Of a stretch of DNA of 64,000 nt, positions 37,201 through 48,100 are shown in pieces. The position numbers and the translations under genes are program-made. The DNA lies in contig NC_082604.1 of the NCBI RefSeq assembly GCF_030936135.1, positions 808,501-872,500 on the forward strand. Reading direction: 5' to 3'. Numbering within the stretch: the stretch's first letter is position 1; every line of letters starts with the position of its first letter. This DNA is from Gavia stellata (Eukaryota > Chordata > Aves > Gaviiformes > Gaviidae). The notes below the pieces were generated by a model, which saw only the letters and a program-made list of their open reading frames with translations, was not told the origin of the DNA and ran no database searches.

Positions 37201-37792
37201 TTTAAGCAGCCTTCACGCTGCAGAAGCCCACAGGACCCCCCTTTTCCAGCACCACCCTCCTGTGGGGTGTGCGGGGCTCATGCCTGCACAGTCAGACAAA
37301 ATTCTGCCTGTCCCCTCCGCCCTCCAGACCCCCCGCTCCCTGCAGCACCCCCGACCTTGCTCCCGTAGAAGCACAACCCAGGGATGCTGCTCAAAGCAAG
37401 ACGTGGCCCCAAGGGGCTCCCAAACCTTGCAGAGAGGATGGGGCAGGGGGACGCACCCAGGGGGTCGACGTCCTCCACGGTGGGAGCGGGAGGTCCCCGG
37501 GGGGGGGGTCCCCACACATCTCACCCTGCCCCTCGCGCAGGTGCAGCTCCTGCACACGCTCCACGAGAACGGCGGGATGGTGCCGCTGGGCGACCGGCTC
37601 TTCGTCACCGGCGGCCACTGGAAGGGCATGGATGGGGACTACCGGGTGGAGATGGAGGTGTACGACTGCGCCAAGGACCTGTGGACGCGGGAGGGCTCCC
37701 TGCCCTGCCTCTGGCTCTTCCACAGCTCCTCCTCCGTCTTCCTGGACACCTCCAAGTGGACGGAGCCTTTCCAGGGTGACCATGGGTGGTAG
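34228..37792 (+). CDS. KLHL30: Kelch-like protein 30
   Basis: Seven coding exons join in phase to 590 aa (human about 578): 34228-35001, 35092-35260, 35475-35561, 35790-35945, 36040-36228, 36805-36950 and 37541-37792. The start [17 protein letters not shown] equals the human family start. A BTB domain covers roughly residues 30-135 ([20 protein letters not shown]), a BACK domain about 140-245, and Kelch repeats about 280-580 ([65 protein letters not shown]). The family serves as substrate adaptors of Cullin-3 ubiquitin ligases: BTB/BACK bind CUL3 and the Kelch propeller binds the target. The KLHL30 target is not known. Human KLHL30 also lies between ESPNL and ERFE in this orientation. No break is seen. 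An acidic insert after exon 2's [17 protein letters not shown] is typical. Confidence 0.96.
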
Positions 37793-38465
37793 GAGAGCCC
37801 GCAGCGCTGGCTGTAGCCCCGTGCAGCTGCTCTCCCCCTCTCGCCTCTCTCCCCGCTGCCGGTTCAGCTCTGCAGGGGGGCAGATGGAAACCCCTCTGCT
37901 GTGTTCCCCCCCCCCTTCGCCACCACAGCGAAAACGCTTTTCCTTATAAACACGCTTTGGCTAACGCTCTCTTTTAGTTTGGGTTTGTTGTTTTTTTTAA
38001 GAACTGCCTTTTTCTCCCTCCAAAACCCCAAAGCTTTTAGGGTATTTCAAGGCCTCCCAAAGTATGGCCCATCCCATCAGAGAGTGGCATTGCTGCCTGG
38101 TGGCCGTGGCCCCTTTCCCTGTCACGTTGACATCCAGCACGGGGAAACACGACAGGGACTTGGGGAATCTCTCTTTCCTGACACCCAAAGCTCTCTGGCA
38201 CCTCCCTGGCGTACACTGATGTGTCGGACCCGCTCCAGCGCCCCAGGGAGCAGAATGACAGGAGATAAACCAACTTTTGGATGCTTTGCGTCCTCGGGTG
38301 GCACAGTGGCCTGTTTCTCTCCCAGGGAAGTGACCTGAGGCTCATGGTGAAGCAGCCGGCACCCCGGTGGCTCCTGGTGCCGGGACAGAGTGGGGTGGTG
38401 CCTCCTGCCCCATCCCTGTCTCTGCTGGTACCTGGTGGCAGAGGATGTCCCAGGACGGGGCGAGC
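37793..38465. other. KLHL30 3' flank
   Basis: Presumably contains the KLHL30 3'UTR. No canonical AATAAA on the plus strand was seen before the CR1 insert. No gene recognised. Confidence 0.4.
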
Positions 38466-39380
38466 GCAGAATCACTAAGGTTGGAAAAGACCTGTAAGAT
38501 CATCAAGTCCAACCATAAACCCAACCCCACCATGCCCACTAAACCATGTCCCACAGTGCCACGTCCACATGTTCCTTGAACACCTCTAGTGATGGTGACT
38601 CCGCCACCTCCCTGGGCAGCCTCTTCCAGTGTCTCACCACTCAGTAAAGAAATTGTTCCTAATATCCAGCCTGAACCTCCCCTGGCGCAACTTGAGGCCA
38701 TTTCCTCTTGTCCTGTCACTCGTCACTTGGGAGAAGAGACCAACACCCACCTCTCTGCAACCCCCTTTCAGGTAGTTGTAGAGAGTGATGAGGTCTCCCC
38801 TCAGCCTCCTCTTCTCCAGACTGAACAACCCCAGCTCCCTCAGCCACTCCTCATCAGACTTGTGCTCCAGACCCCTCACCAGCTCCGTCGCCCTTCTCTG
38901 GACACGCTCCAGCACCTCAATGTCCTTCCTGGAGTGAGGGGCCCAAAACTGAACACGGGATTCAAGGTGTGGCCTCACCAGCGCCGAGTACAGGGGGACG
39001 ATCACCTCCCTGCTCCTGATGGCCACACTGTTTCTGATCCAGGCCAGGATGCCGTTGGCCTTCTTGGCCACCTGGGCACACTGCTGGCTCATCTTCAGTC
39101 GGCTGTCGACCAACACCCCCAGGTCCTTTTCCGCCGGGCAGCTTTCCAGCCACTCGTCCCCAAGCCTGGAGCGTTGCATGGGGTTGTTGTGACCCAAGTG
39201 CAGGACCCGGCACTTGGCCTTGTTGAAACTCATACAGTTGCCCTCGGCCCATCGATCCAGCCTGTCCAGATCCCTCTGCACAGCCTTCCCACCCTCGTGC
39301 AGATCAACACTCCCGCCCAACTTGGTGTCATCTGCAAACTTGCTGAGGGAGGACGCGATCCCCTCGTCCATATCAACTAG
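38466..39380 (-). mobile_element. CR1 LINE, 5'-truncated, with open RT C-terminal end
   Basis: The CR1 3' end lies at 38466 (reverse complement of the aaggttgga block) and the body extends to about 39380. A 245-codon frame is still open on the minus strand. It begins just before the FADDTKLGG reverse-transcriptase catalytic motif and runs through [32 protein letters not shown] and the [15 protein letters not shown] block to RLDIRNNFF. The long open frame suggests it is younger than the other CR1 copies here. It lies between KLHL30 and ERFE. The truncated 5' end is followed by three short 'tagatcacat'-like repeats (39379-39420). Confidence 0.95.
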
Positions 39381-39558
39381 ATCACATCTAGATCACATCC
39401 CCTCATCTAGATCACAAGGCGACACTTCCCCGATGACCGGTCCCACCGCTGGCGCCGGGATGTCGTAGCTCTGCCAGCGTCCTTTGATGGTTAATCCGTT
39501 CTGCGTTATGTATCATTTGTGAAGCGTTAAACACACACACCGAGGAGCTCCGCGGGTC

Positions 39559-39578
39559 GGGGGAGGGGGGGGGGGGGA
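39559..39578. repeat. G-run upstream of ERFE
   Basis: Nearly pure G stretch with one A, about 195 bp upstream of the ERFE start codon and at the edge of its CpG island. It could form G-quadruplexes. Confidence 0.8.
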
Positions 39579-39772
39579 GCACCCCCCGCTCCCACCGCTC
39601 CGCGCTACTCCCCACGGGCCACGCGGGGTTTTACACACACGCGGCGGGGGGTCCCCGCGTCCCGCAGTGGGGAGAGCGGGGCCTCTCCCGCAGCTGCTGC
39701 CCCGGCCGAGCCCCGGCAGCGGGGCGGGCCCCGAGGCGGGGCCGGGGCCGCCCCACCGGTAGCAGCGGCGGG

Positions 39773-41461
39773 ATGCGGCTGCCGGAGCTGTGCCTGGCGC
39801 TCCTCTGCGCCGCCGGGCCCGGCTCCCCCGGGGCGGTCCGGGAACAGCCGCCGGCCCCGGGAGCGGTCGTGGGGAGGACGAGGGAGGAGGGACGCGGAGG
39901 GCCGGGGGCTGCCGCCCCCCGGGCCGGCGGGGTGGACCCCCGGCAGGCGTGGATGCTGCTGGCCGGGAGCCCCGGGCGGGCGAGCGGCAGCCGGGCCCGG
40001 GGCAGAACGGGGACGGGACGGGACGGGGCAGGAACCGGCCCAGCAGCCGTGCAGGCTCCGGGAAAAGCAGCCCAGGCTACCTTGCAAGCGGGTGGGCCGG
40101 GGGCTGCCCCTGTCCCCGCCGCGGTGGAAGAGCTGCTGAGGGAGCTGCAGCTCCTGCTGAGAGGTACCCACCGGCCCTGGGGAGTGCTGCAGGAAAGTGG
40201 GGGGCAAGGGGGGACCCTGGGGCAGGGGACAGCAGGGGTGGGCAGCAGAGCCAGGCACGGGCTCATCATCACAGGGCCGGGAAAAGCTGAGGTTCCTTCC
40301 TAAAGCCAAGCCCTAGTCCGTTTTTTGGGTTAGGCATGGTGAAGGAACAGGCGAAGACACGCAGGAAGGCCTGGGAAGGGCATGAAGAGGAGGAAAGCAG
40401 CAAAGGCAGCCCCCAGGCCGGGTGCCATCGTCGCGTGGAAGCGGCCTTCCACTGCCGGACACGTGAAAACATCTCTGTCGAGGAAAGAGCGCAGCAGGAG
40501 CTGCGGCTCTACTACATCGTGAGTGCCCAGCCTGCAGCATCTTCCTGTCCCCGGGGGCACCTGCCCTGGGGCAGGGGCTCATTCCCTAACCCAAGCCTTT
40601 CCCCATCCCCAGCCGGAGAGGGAGGGGACGTTCCACCGCGGCTCGGGGCTGAATCTGACCAGCGGACAGTACACGGCCCCCCTTGCGGGGTACTACACCT
40701 TCACCGCCACGCTGCACATCGGTGAGCCCTCAGGCACCCCCCACTGCCCCGCCGGGGAGGTGGGGGTCCGCTCTCACCCACCCCTCTCTCCCAGTGCACC
40801 GAGAGCAGCGGAGGAAGGGGCAACTGTGCAGGGGGAATCGTCTGCGGGTGCTGATCTGCGTGCAGTCCCGCTGCCAGCACAACAGGTAGGGCAGGACAAC
40901 GCTGGGAGGGGAGAGGGACCCTGGGCCAGGAGGGAGGAAGGAGGGACACGCTCTGCCCTGCACCACACTCCCTCTTCTGCAGCAATTTGGAGACCGTGTT
41001 CCGGCTGGACAGCAGGGGTGAGCTTTTCACTGTCTCTGTCAGCGGAGTCCTTTACCTGCAGGTTAGTGGTGCCAGCTCCACTGGGGGCTGTGTCGGGCAG
41101 GAAGGCGCCTTCCGTAGTCCCAGCTCCAGGGCTGGGCATCGAGTCTGGTTCTCAGCCCAGCTCCGAGCCCGGAGGACGCTCAGGGCTGAGGTCTGCTGGG
41201 ACACTACGGCACATACCCTGGGCTGTCCTACCTGTGTCATCCTTTTCCCAGAAGGGAAAAGCTCTCGGCTGCTGCGCTCAGGGGAGAGCTCTCTCCTCTG
41301 CCAGGCTATGCCCAGCGCACGGAGGAGGCGGCCCAGCCCCGTTAAGCCCTCTCTCCCTCCAGGCTGGGCAGTACGCCTCGGTTTTCGTGGACAACGCTGC
41401 AGGCTCTCCCCTCACCGTTCAAAGCGGCTCCGATTTCAGCGCCATTCTGCTGGGGGTGTGA
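39773..41461 (+). CDS. ERFE: Erythroferrone (C1q/TNF family)
   Basis: Six exons join in phase to 317 aa (human 354): 39773-40163, 40334-40518, 40613-40721, 40795-40885, 40983-41061, 41363-41461. ERFE is the erythroblast hormone that sequesters BMPs and lowers hepcidin in mammals. Visible: a hydrophobic signal peptide at residues 1-20; the conserved [10 protein letters not shown] (human VDPRDAWMLF); [12 protein letters not shown] at the exon 1 end; and a C1q head from about residue 168 ([51 protein letters not shown]), ending [10 protein letters not shown] as in mammals (FSAVLLGV). The collagen-like Gly-Pro-Pro stretch of mammalian ERFE, between the WML and LLL blocks, is not present as Gly-X-Y repeats. 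The plus strand, the KLHL30 neighbour and convergent ILKAP match human order. No break is seen. Confidence 0.93.
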
Positions 41462-41660
41462 AAAGGCGCTGGGCACCACACAGGGAGCTGAACCTGTGCC
41501 AGGAGTGGCCGGACCCTTCCCTCTGCCAGGCACCGTCACGCCTCCCCTGCTCAGCACCAAGCCCAGGGAAGACCTTTCACTGCTGCAGGCTGGTCCAATA
41601 CTGCTCCTGCTGCGGATGCTATCCATCTGAAGCTGGACAAAAGATGGGGAAGAAAAGGAT

Positions 41661-41675
41661 AATAAAAATAATAAA
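41661..41675 (+). promoter_or_regulatory. ERFE: ERFE polyadenylation signals
   Basis: Two overlapping-range AATAAA hexamers (41661-41666 and 41670-41675), about 200 bp after the stop codon. Confidence 0.65.
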
Positions 41676-41689
41676 GAAGCCTGACAAGG

Positions 41690-44600
41690 AGCTAAAGGAG
41701 TCCACTTTTATCTAAAGGCTGGGGCTGGAAGTTTATCTTGGAAAATGCTGACAACGGCGTCAGCCGGCTGCTTTCTTTGCGGGGCTCAGCTCCTACTGTG
41801 CCAGGCACTGGTGCTTGGGACAAAGCCCCACGCCTCCATTTTCGTTCTCAGCAGATTTCCCTGCCCAGCTTCTCAGCAGCCCAAAGCAGATTATTCGTAT
41901 CGCTTTAGCTTCCCTGCAATGTATTAGCAGTGAATGTTTGCTGGCAGAAGCCAACATCCTTCACAGCTAATCTTCAAAGCGGAGCTCTGTCCCGATAATG
42001 CCGCACATTCGATTAAAGCAAATTCCTGTCCTGTGGCTTTCCATGCCAGGCGTTCCCTGGCCATGGCACAGGGCCCAGGCCATGGGCAGTGCAGATACGC
42101 TCCTTGCTTCAGCTCCGATAGCCATCTGGGCCGAGGATGGGTGCAGGGCTACACGCCTGAGCGAGGGCTGCGGGAGAGGTACCCGGGCAAGCTGGGCGTG
42201 GGGCAAAGGAGCCGCACGTTTTATTTCTTAGTAGCACGTAGCACTGCGCAAGCTGTGCCAGCAATGTGGCGAGATAGCCCGAACTGCACTCAGCCCCACC
42301 TTCCCCAAGAGATCCGTGCACGTAGGCAGGGGGGAAGCAGCCTCCTCACACTGGACATTACTCCTTAGGGATTTCCTGGCCCTGCCTGGCCTTCTCCGCA
42401 GGTTGCGTCTCCTCAAGGAGCCTGGTGAAGCAGCTGTTGCTGCAGCTCTTTGTGGGTGGGGGTGTTTGGATCTGGGGCAGGGGCTCTGGCTGTGCAGTTT
42501 TAATGCTGACTTCTTCCCCAAGACAAAGAGAACTTGTCTCTGAAAGGAAAGACGTGCTTTTTCCCCCAGCTGAACGGGTGGGCAGCAGCATCCTGGGAGA
42601 GACAAGGCCTCTGCAGCTCCTGCCCAGCTGAGGAGCTCGGCCCAGGCAGCACCTCCCAGTTACCAGGCGTGACTGCAAGCCGAGGCAGTCCTGCTCAGAT
42701 CAGGCACCTTCCCACCAAACACACCTGAGAAGATACAAAAGTACTTGCTGTTGGAGCGCGGGGCTTGCCGAGCAGGTAAGCTGTCCTCTGCAAGCGAGAT
42801 GTAAAGAGCCCAGGGCACTTGAACACAAAATTGAAAGAGTTGATTAAGTCAGAGCTACTTGGGGGGCTAATTTAGGTGTTGGGAGAGGGCTAGAAGCTCA
42901 GTCAGCCCCAAGGGAGGGGAGCTGCATGTGCAGCAGTTCTGCATGGGCCACCCCAGGGGGGTGGTCCCGGAGCTCCCCACAGTAGCAGGATGCTGCTGAG
43001 CAATGAGGCAGAGAGAGTTTATTTTCAGGAAACCTCTTGCAGAACCCTCCCCCTACCAGGAAATAAAAGCAAACTGTTTTTGGACCCCCACTAAAGCTGG
43101 GGTTGAACCTGCCTTTCTAACTGGCTGGCTACTCACAAGCATCGTGAAATGTGTTCCACGGGGCTTCCTTTTCCCCTTTGCCCCGAAAAATGGACGATAC
43201 AATCCATTTCATGGAAATTGTTATTAACTGTAGCGTAACACTGTGTATTATGTTCCTAGTTGGAGTTGTGCTTTCAGTACTCGTTCTAAAGGGAAGGAAA
43301 GAAGAGTTTTAAGAGGAGAGAGGGGGCAAGAAGACAGAGGACAAGCTGATACTTCTCTCACCAGCTCTTGCGCTGGAATTAAGCGGGGCCTCCTGGAGGG
43401 AGCACCAGAGAGACAGGTGCTTGGCTCTGCTCTCGCAGCACCGCATACAGCTCTCCCCAGCGCAAGAGCTGTGAAAAGCAGGGAGGCAAGAACGGGGTGG
43501 CAAGTTGCCCTTCTGAGATCTAGCGTCATGGGTTTTTTTGCTACAGACTGCATAAACTCTGCTACTCCATCTTGGCTTTCTAGAGCAGAAGCAGCAGAGC
43601 GAGTTGCTAACATGGGCAATTCCCTCTCAGCTCATCCTGCAGTGCAACTTTACATCAGGGTATGCAGGAATGCCTGGGAGCAGAACAAGCTGGCAGAGGC
43701 AAGCGCTAACCAAAATACATGCCGGAGGTCTGCTTCCTTCCTCAGAGCTCTGCAGAAGATGCAGAGAGTTCGCGGGAGCTAGGCCGAGTTAGCCTAACTG
43801 TTAGCGTAAGCCCATGAACTGCAAGTGACTTCTGCTGTCGCAGAAATAGATGAAAGACAGTCAAGCCACCTGTCCCAAACAACAGGACAGCTTTTGCGTG
43901 CTCAAGAAAACAAAGAGCCCAGGATCCGGGACCATTTCCCAAAGCTCCAGGGAACACAGGGAGCAGAAAAGAGCCCAGGAAGCCTCACAAGCCTGCGCAG
44001 GACTATGCACAAAACGGCAGGCACCACAGCACCAACCTGCCCAACTTCTCTCTGGGACTGCACCGTTTCTCATGCAGAGCAAGGAGGTTGAGCAAGAAAC
44101 TACTGCACAGACCCACTGGCTCATCTCCCTCACTGCGCCGTCTCACCCGCAGGACGGGAATGTTGCGTAATCTGGAATTTAAGTGCTTTGGTAGCCCAAT
44201 CCGTTTAGCTTTCACACTGCCATTTGGTCTTAAGCCAAATTTTCTCTGGAAAACGGCACACCAACTCTCTGCAGCAACAGCTGGTAGAGGAATGGGGACA
44301 GGATGAGATACCAGACACTTAATAGCAACAAGTACCTAAAACCTGAGATGCCTGCTCCTCAGATAGCACCCAGTCAAGCACAGAGCCTGCCCTTATCTCT
44401 GCTGCCTGGCAGGTCTATTGGGAAAGTGTTTTCAGCAAATGAACACCAGGAGCAAACTCCAGCCACTTTTGCCGTATCAACAACTGGGATAAAACCCCAA
44501 CGTTTTCTGCAAGCAGGGGGAAGGTACGCTGCTGCTCTGCAAGCGGTGGTTCTATCACTCAGCTGCACGCAACCTCACAACCCAGCTTCAGAACCAAAAG

Positions 44601-44950
44601 ATTTCCTTCCCAGCACTAAGAGGACAGCCCAAATGGCATCCCAAGCCGGTGGCCTGGGGGACTGCACAGTCCGTACGGTACAGCCCAACCGGGAGCTCCC
44701 ACTGAGTCCTAAGAGCTCAGGACTCTCCCAGGGCCTCATACAAAGCTCAAAGCAATGAACAGCAGAACTGCACCGTTTGGAACAGCTGGCAGAGCTCATG
44801 CCCACAGATGCCTCCTCTTGCTAGCACCTCTGCCAAATGGATTTATTTAGTTTACCAAGACGTTCACGGGGGGTTGAGAGGACAAGAGCTTTCCGCGTAG
44901 GCTGATCACTGTGGCAGCCACTTAGAAAACACTGCTAGCCAAGTGAGCTA
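41690..44950. other. Convergent intergenic space between ERFE and ILKAP
   Basis: About 3.3 kb between two gene 3' ends. No coding family, RNA gene or clear repeat was recognised. Open frames are short and arbitrary. Confidence 0.5.
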
Positions 44951-44976
44951 AAACTATTAAAAAAAAAAAAAACAAC

Positions 44977-44982
44977 TTTATT
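44977..44982 (-). promoter_or_regulatory. ILKAP: ILKAP polyadenylation signal
   Basis: TTTATT on the plus strand, that is AATAAA on the minus strand, 118 bp after the ILKAP stop codon. It is followed (in minus direction) by a T-run, consistent with the 3' end near 44955. Confidence 0.8.
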
Positions 44983-45100
44983 TACACTGAAGACCATCCA
45001 GCAGGACCCTCCCTTGCCCGGCCACACATGCACACGCACCGACTTCTCCCTTCCCTTACATCCGCCGCAAGCTGAGGATCCTGCTGCCGCACCTCATCTC

Positions 45101-48100
45101 TCAGTGCTCTATCCGGACCACCATGACCGTGACGTTGTCCGCCGACCCTCGCTGTACTGCCTTGTTGGCCAGTCTGTTACACGCAGCTTCATATCTAGAG
45201 TCTGCTTCTAGCTTCCCTTCTCTCGTCTGGATGTTCTTATCCTGTTGGGATGAGGAAAGACAACACTGATTGCTCCCAGCAAAGCACGTACATGCAAGCA
45301 CATGGTAATTTCCAAGCATGGGGAAGCAAAACAAATAAGGACAACCTCAGGTATAAGGGAGGATACCCTGGCAGAAGTGCATTTCTGTAAGTCAGAGTCA
45401 TTCCACTTTGTGCCCACTGCACCAACAAACCCAGTCCCCACACTGCCTTCTCCTCACCTCCAGGCAGGACACAATGAAGTTCACAGCTTCTTCTGGTGTA
45501 AAGACTTTAAAGAGGCCATCACACGCTATCAGAATGAACCTGGAAGTCAAGCAGAGACAGGTTCCAAGGCTGAATCTTTGGCTCCCCATCTACAGCAAAA
45601 TCCCTCCAAGCTATTTTATGAGTGCCCACGCTTCAGTCACAGAATCACAGAATCACTAAGGTTGGAGAAGACCTGTAAGATCATCAAGTCCAACCACCAA
45701 CTAACAAACACCCCCATGCCCACTAAACCATGTCCCACAATGCCTCGTCCATATGTTCCTTGAACACCTCCAGGGATGGTCACTCCGTCACCTCCCTGAG
45801 CAGCTTATTCCAATGTCCGAAGGGAAGATGCCATAAGGCACATCTTAAAATCCCTTGGAAGCACCAGAAGTCCTCGGGTGCTCCAGAACCTACCATTCAC
45901 GGAGCTGAGGCAACCCAAAGTACAGGCCAAAAGAGCCAGGCAAACAATGTAAGACCTAGATCAGGACATCCCGGCAGTCCTACTGACTTGCCTACTGTTA
46001 GGCAAGACCATGTATCACGCCCTTCTGGAAAGCCCCATTATTTCTCTAGAAACTGCTTCTTTCCTTTGAGTCCTTTTCATTCACCTATTTTCCCTGTGAA
46101 GCAGCTAATGCAAGGAAATAGAGAAACAGAGCCAGCTTAACACCTTATGTGCATCCCTTTAAATCCGTCACATTTCCACGTTCCTGAGGTATACGATAAC
46201 TTGATTTAAATAGAAGTGTTCAAAAGAAAAGCGAGCAGCTTAACCCACAAACAGAGGCGTAACTGCAATCTGAAAAATCTCTGCCACAAGGTATTGCCGC
46301 AGGCTGCAGAAGGTTGAGGGGATACAGAGGCCAAGGCAAGGAGAGCTGCTTCCTAGCTCCCCACCAGAGGATGGGGGAGATAGCCTGCTGCCCACTCCCT
46401 GCCTGCACAGGGGAATGTATTAACCAGGAGCCCTAACCAGAGTCACCAGGCAAGGAAAACTACAACCATTCCGCAGAGGTGGCCAGCCTGCCAGAGCAGC
46501 ACATGTCTCTGAAGACATCGTTTCAAAGCCTGATGCTCAGAATATCTTTAGAAATATTTTAGTGGATCACTTGATATGGAACTCTAGTCCCAGAAAAAGC
46601 AGCAGTACTGGGTTACATTCTCACCTCAGAGAGCCTGCAGGGCTGATATGAAAGCTCGCAGCAATTTGTCATTGCCAATCATATGTTACAGAAGTATCTC
46701 AAATCTTCAAATATCAGAGCTGAATGCAATGGTAATTGTGGGCACCACGGCTGCTAGAGACAACCCTTGGACAGGATAGGGATCCAAGGGGATTCAAGCC
46801 TTAACCAACTGCTTGAACACTGGTCTGTGAACTTATTCAGAGCATGAAGGAAGTCTAAGGCTTATGTATGTTACCACTGCTGCGAGGCCGGCTTCTCCAA
46901 CAGGAACCTTCACAGTATCTTGGCAGAGTGAGGCAGCAGCATTATCCCACTCTATCGATAAGGAACAGGAGCAGAGAGACATCAGCAGTAACAGCATCCC
47001 CTAATTCTGAGTGATCAGTCTGAAGTGCCTTGGCCCTAACAGCAGGGCATACGGGGTCGTGCAGCTTGTGCTGCTTCTGCTAAGCAGAGCTAGGACGCAG
47101 CCAACCCCCTTGCACGTGGGCACGCTTTACCTGTCGTTGAGCGTGAGTTGGCAGCGTTTGATATCTGGCACAGAGATAACACCACAGCGTTTGTACTGGC
47201 CATCCCCAATGGAGCGGGAAACTTCCAGCACTCCTAGGACTCTTCCGTCCCTGCACAAGGAAAGAAAACATTGAGATCCCTCCCCACACATGTACATCTC
47301 GCTGCACAGCCTGACGGGGACGCTCTTCATGGGGCGTTCAGCTTCTTCGTACAAATCCGACCCACTTCCCCAGCAAGTTCAAATCTTCCCTTCAAAGTCT
47401 CCTTCCCTTTCTGCATGTTTGTGCGAAGCTTTGGGAAACAAGTGGAGATGGGGAGGAAGAAATTAAGTCATGAGAATTCAAGGCTGTTTTCCATCTCCCT
47501 ACCCTAACTCAAGTCCTGCTTAACCTAGCAAGGCAGGGAAGTAAGAATTATATGCTGAGCTGAACCCCTGGAGGCGGAGGTTTGAATTCACAGATTATTT
47601 TTTGGCAAGGTATCGAGCAAACCGCATTTCAATAGAAGCGCAGAGTGGCAGCAGGCAAGACCAGGTCTGAGCCAGCAGCCCCTCCTGTGCTCTGCCTATC
47701 AGGACACCAACCCCTACAGACTGGCTCAACTGGGGGCAGTTCCAAGGAGCGAGAACCATGGCACTTTCTCCTGATCACTTGGTCTTTACTAACCACCGAT
47801 TGCACCAACCAGTTCTGTGAAACCCAAGTTACAATCCTCCTTAGGAAGCAGTTTTGCTTGCTAAACTTTTCTAATTAACTGAGTGCTGCCTCAACAGAAG
47901 CAGCTTGCCACACTCCACCTTTCCAACAACCAAGCACCTTCTCCCCTGAAAGGTTCTTCTGTGCACTCTCGAAAGACACAAGCTCATTCATCTCACAGTC
48001 CAACCAGTCCTGCTTGAGATAAAAGCAAGAAGCGAGGCACGTCACAGAGAAGAGATCTGATGCTCGCACACTTTGCAACTTATCTCCTGGGTCCAAAATA

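Noticed and set aside
43243-43782. 179-codon ORF between ERFE and ILKAP
   Set aside because: No domain, no splice or promoter context, and composition like the surrounding intergenic DNA.
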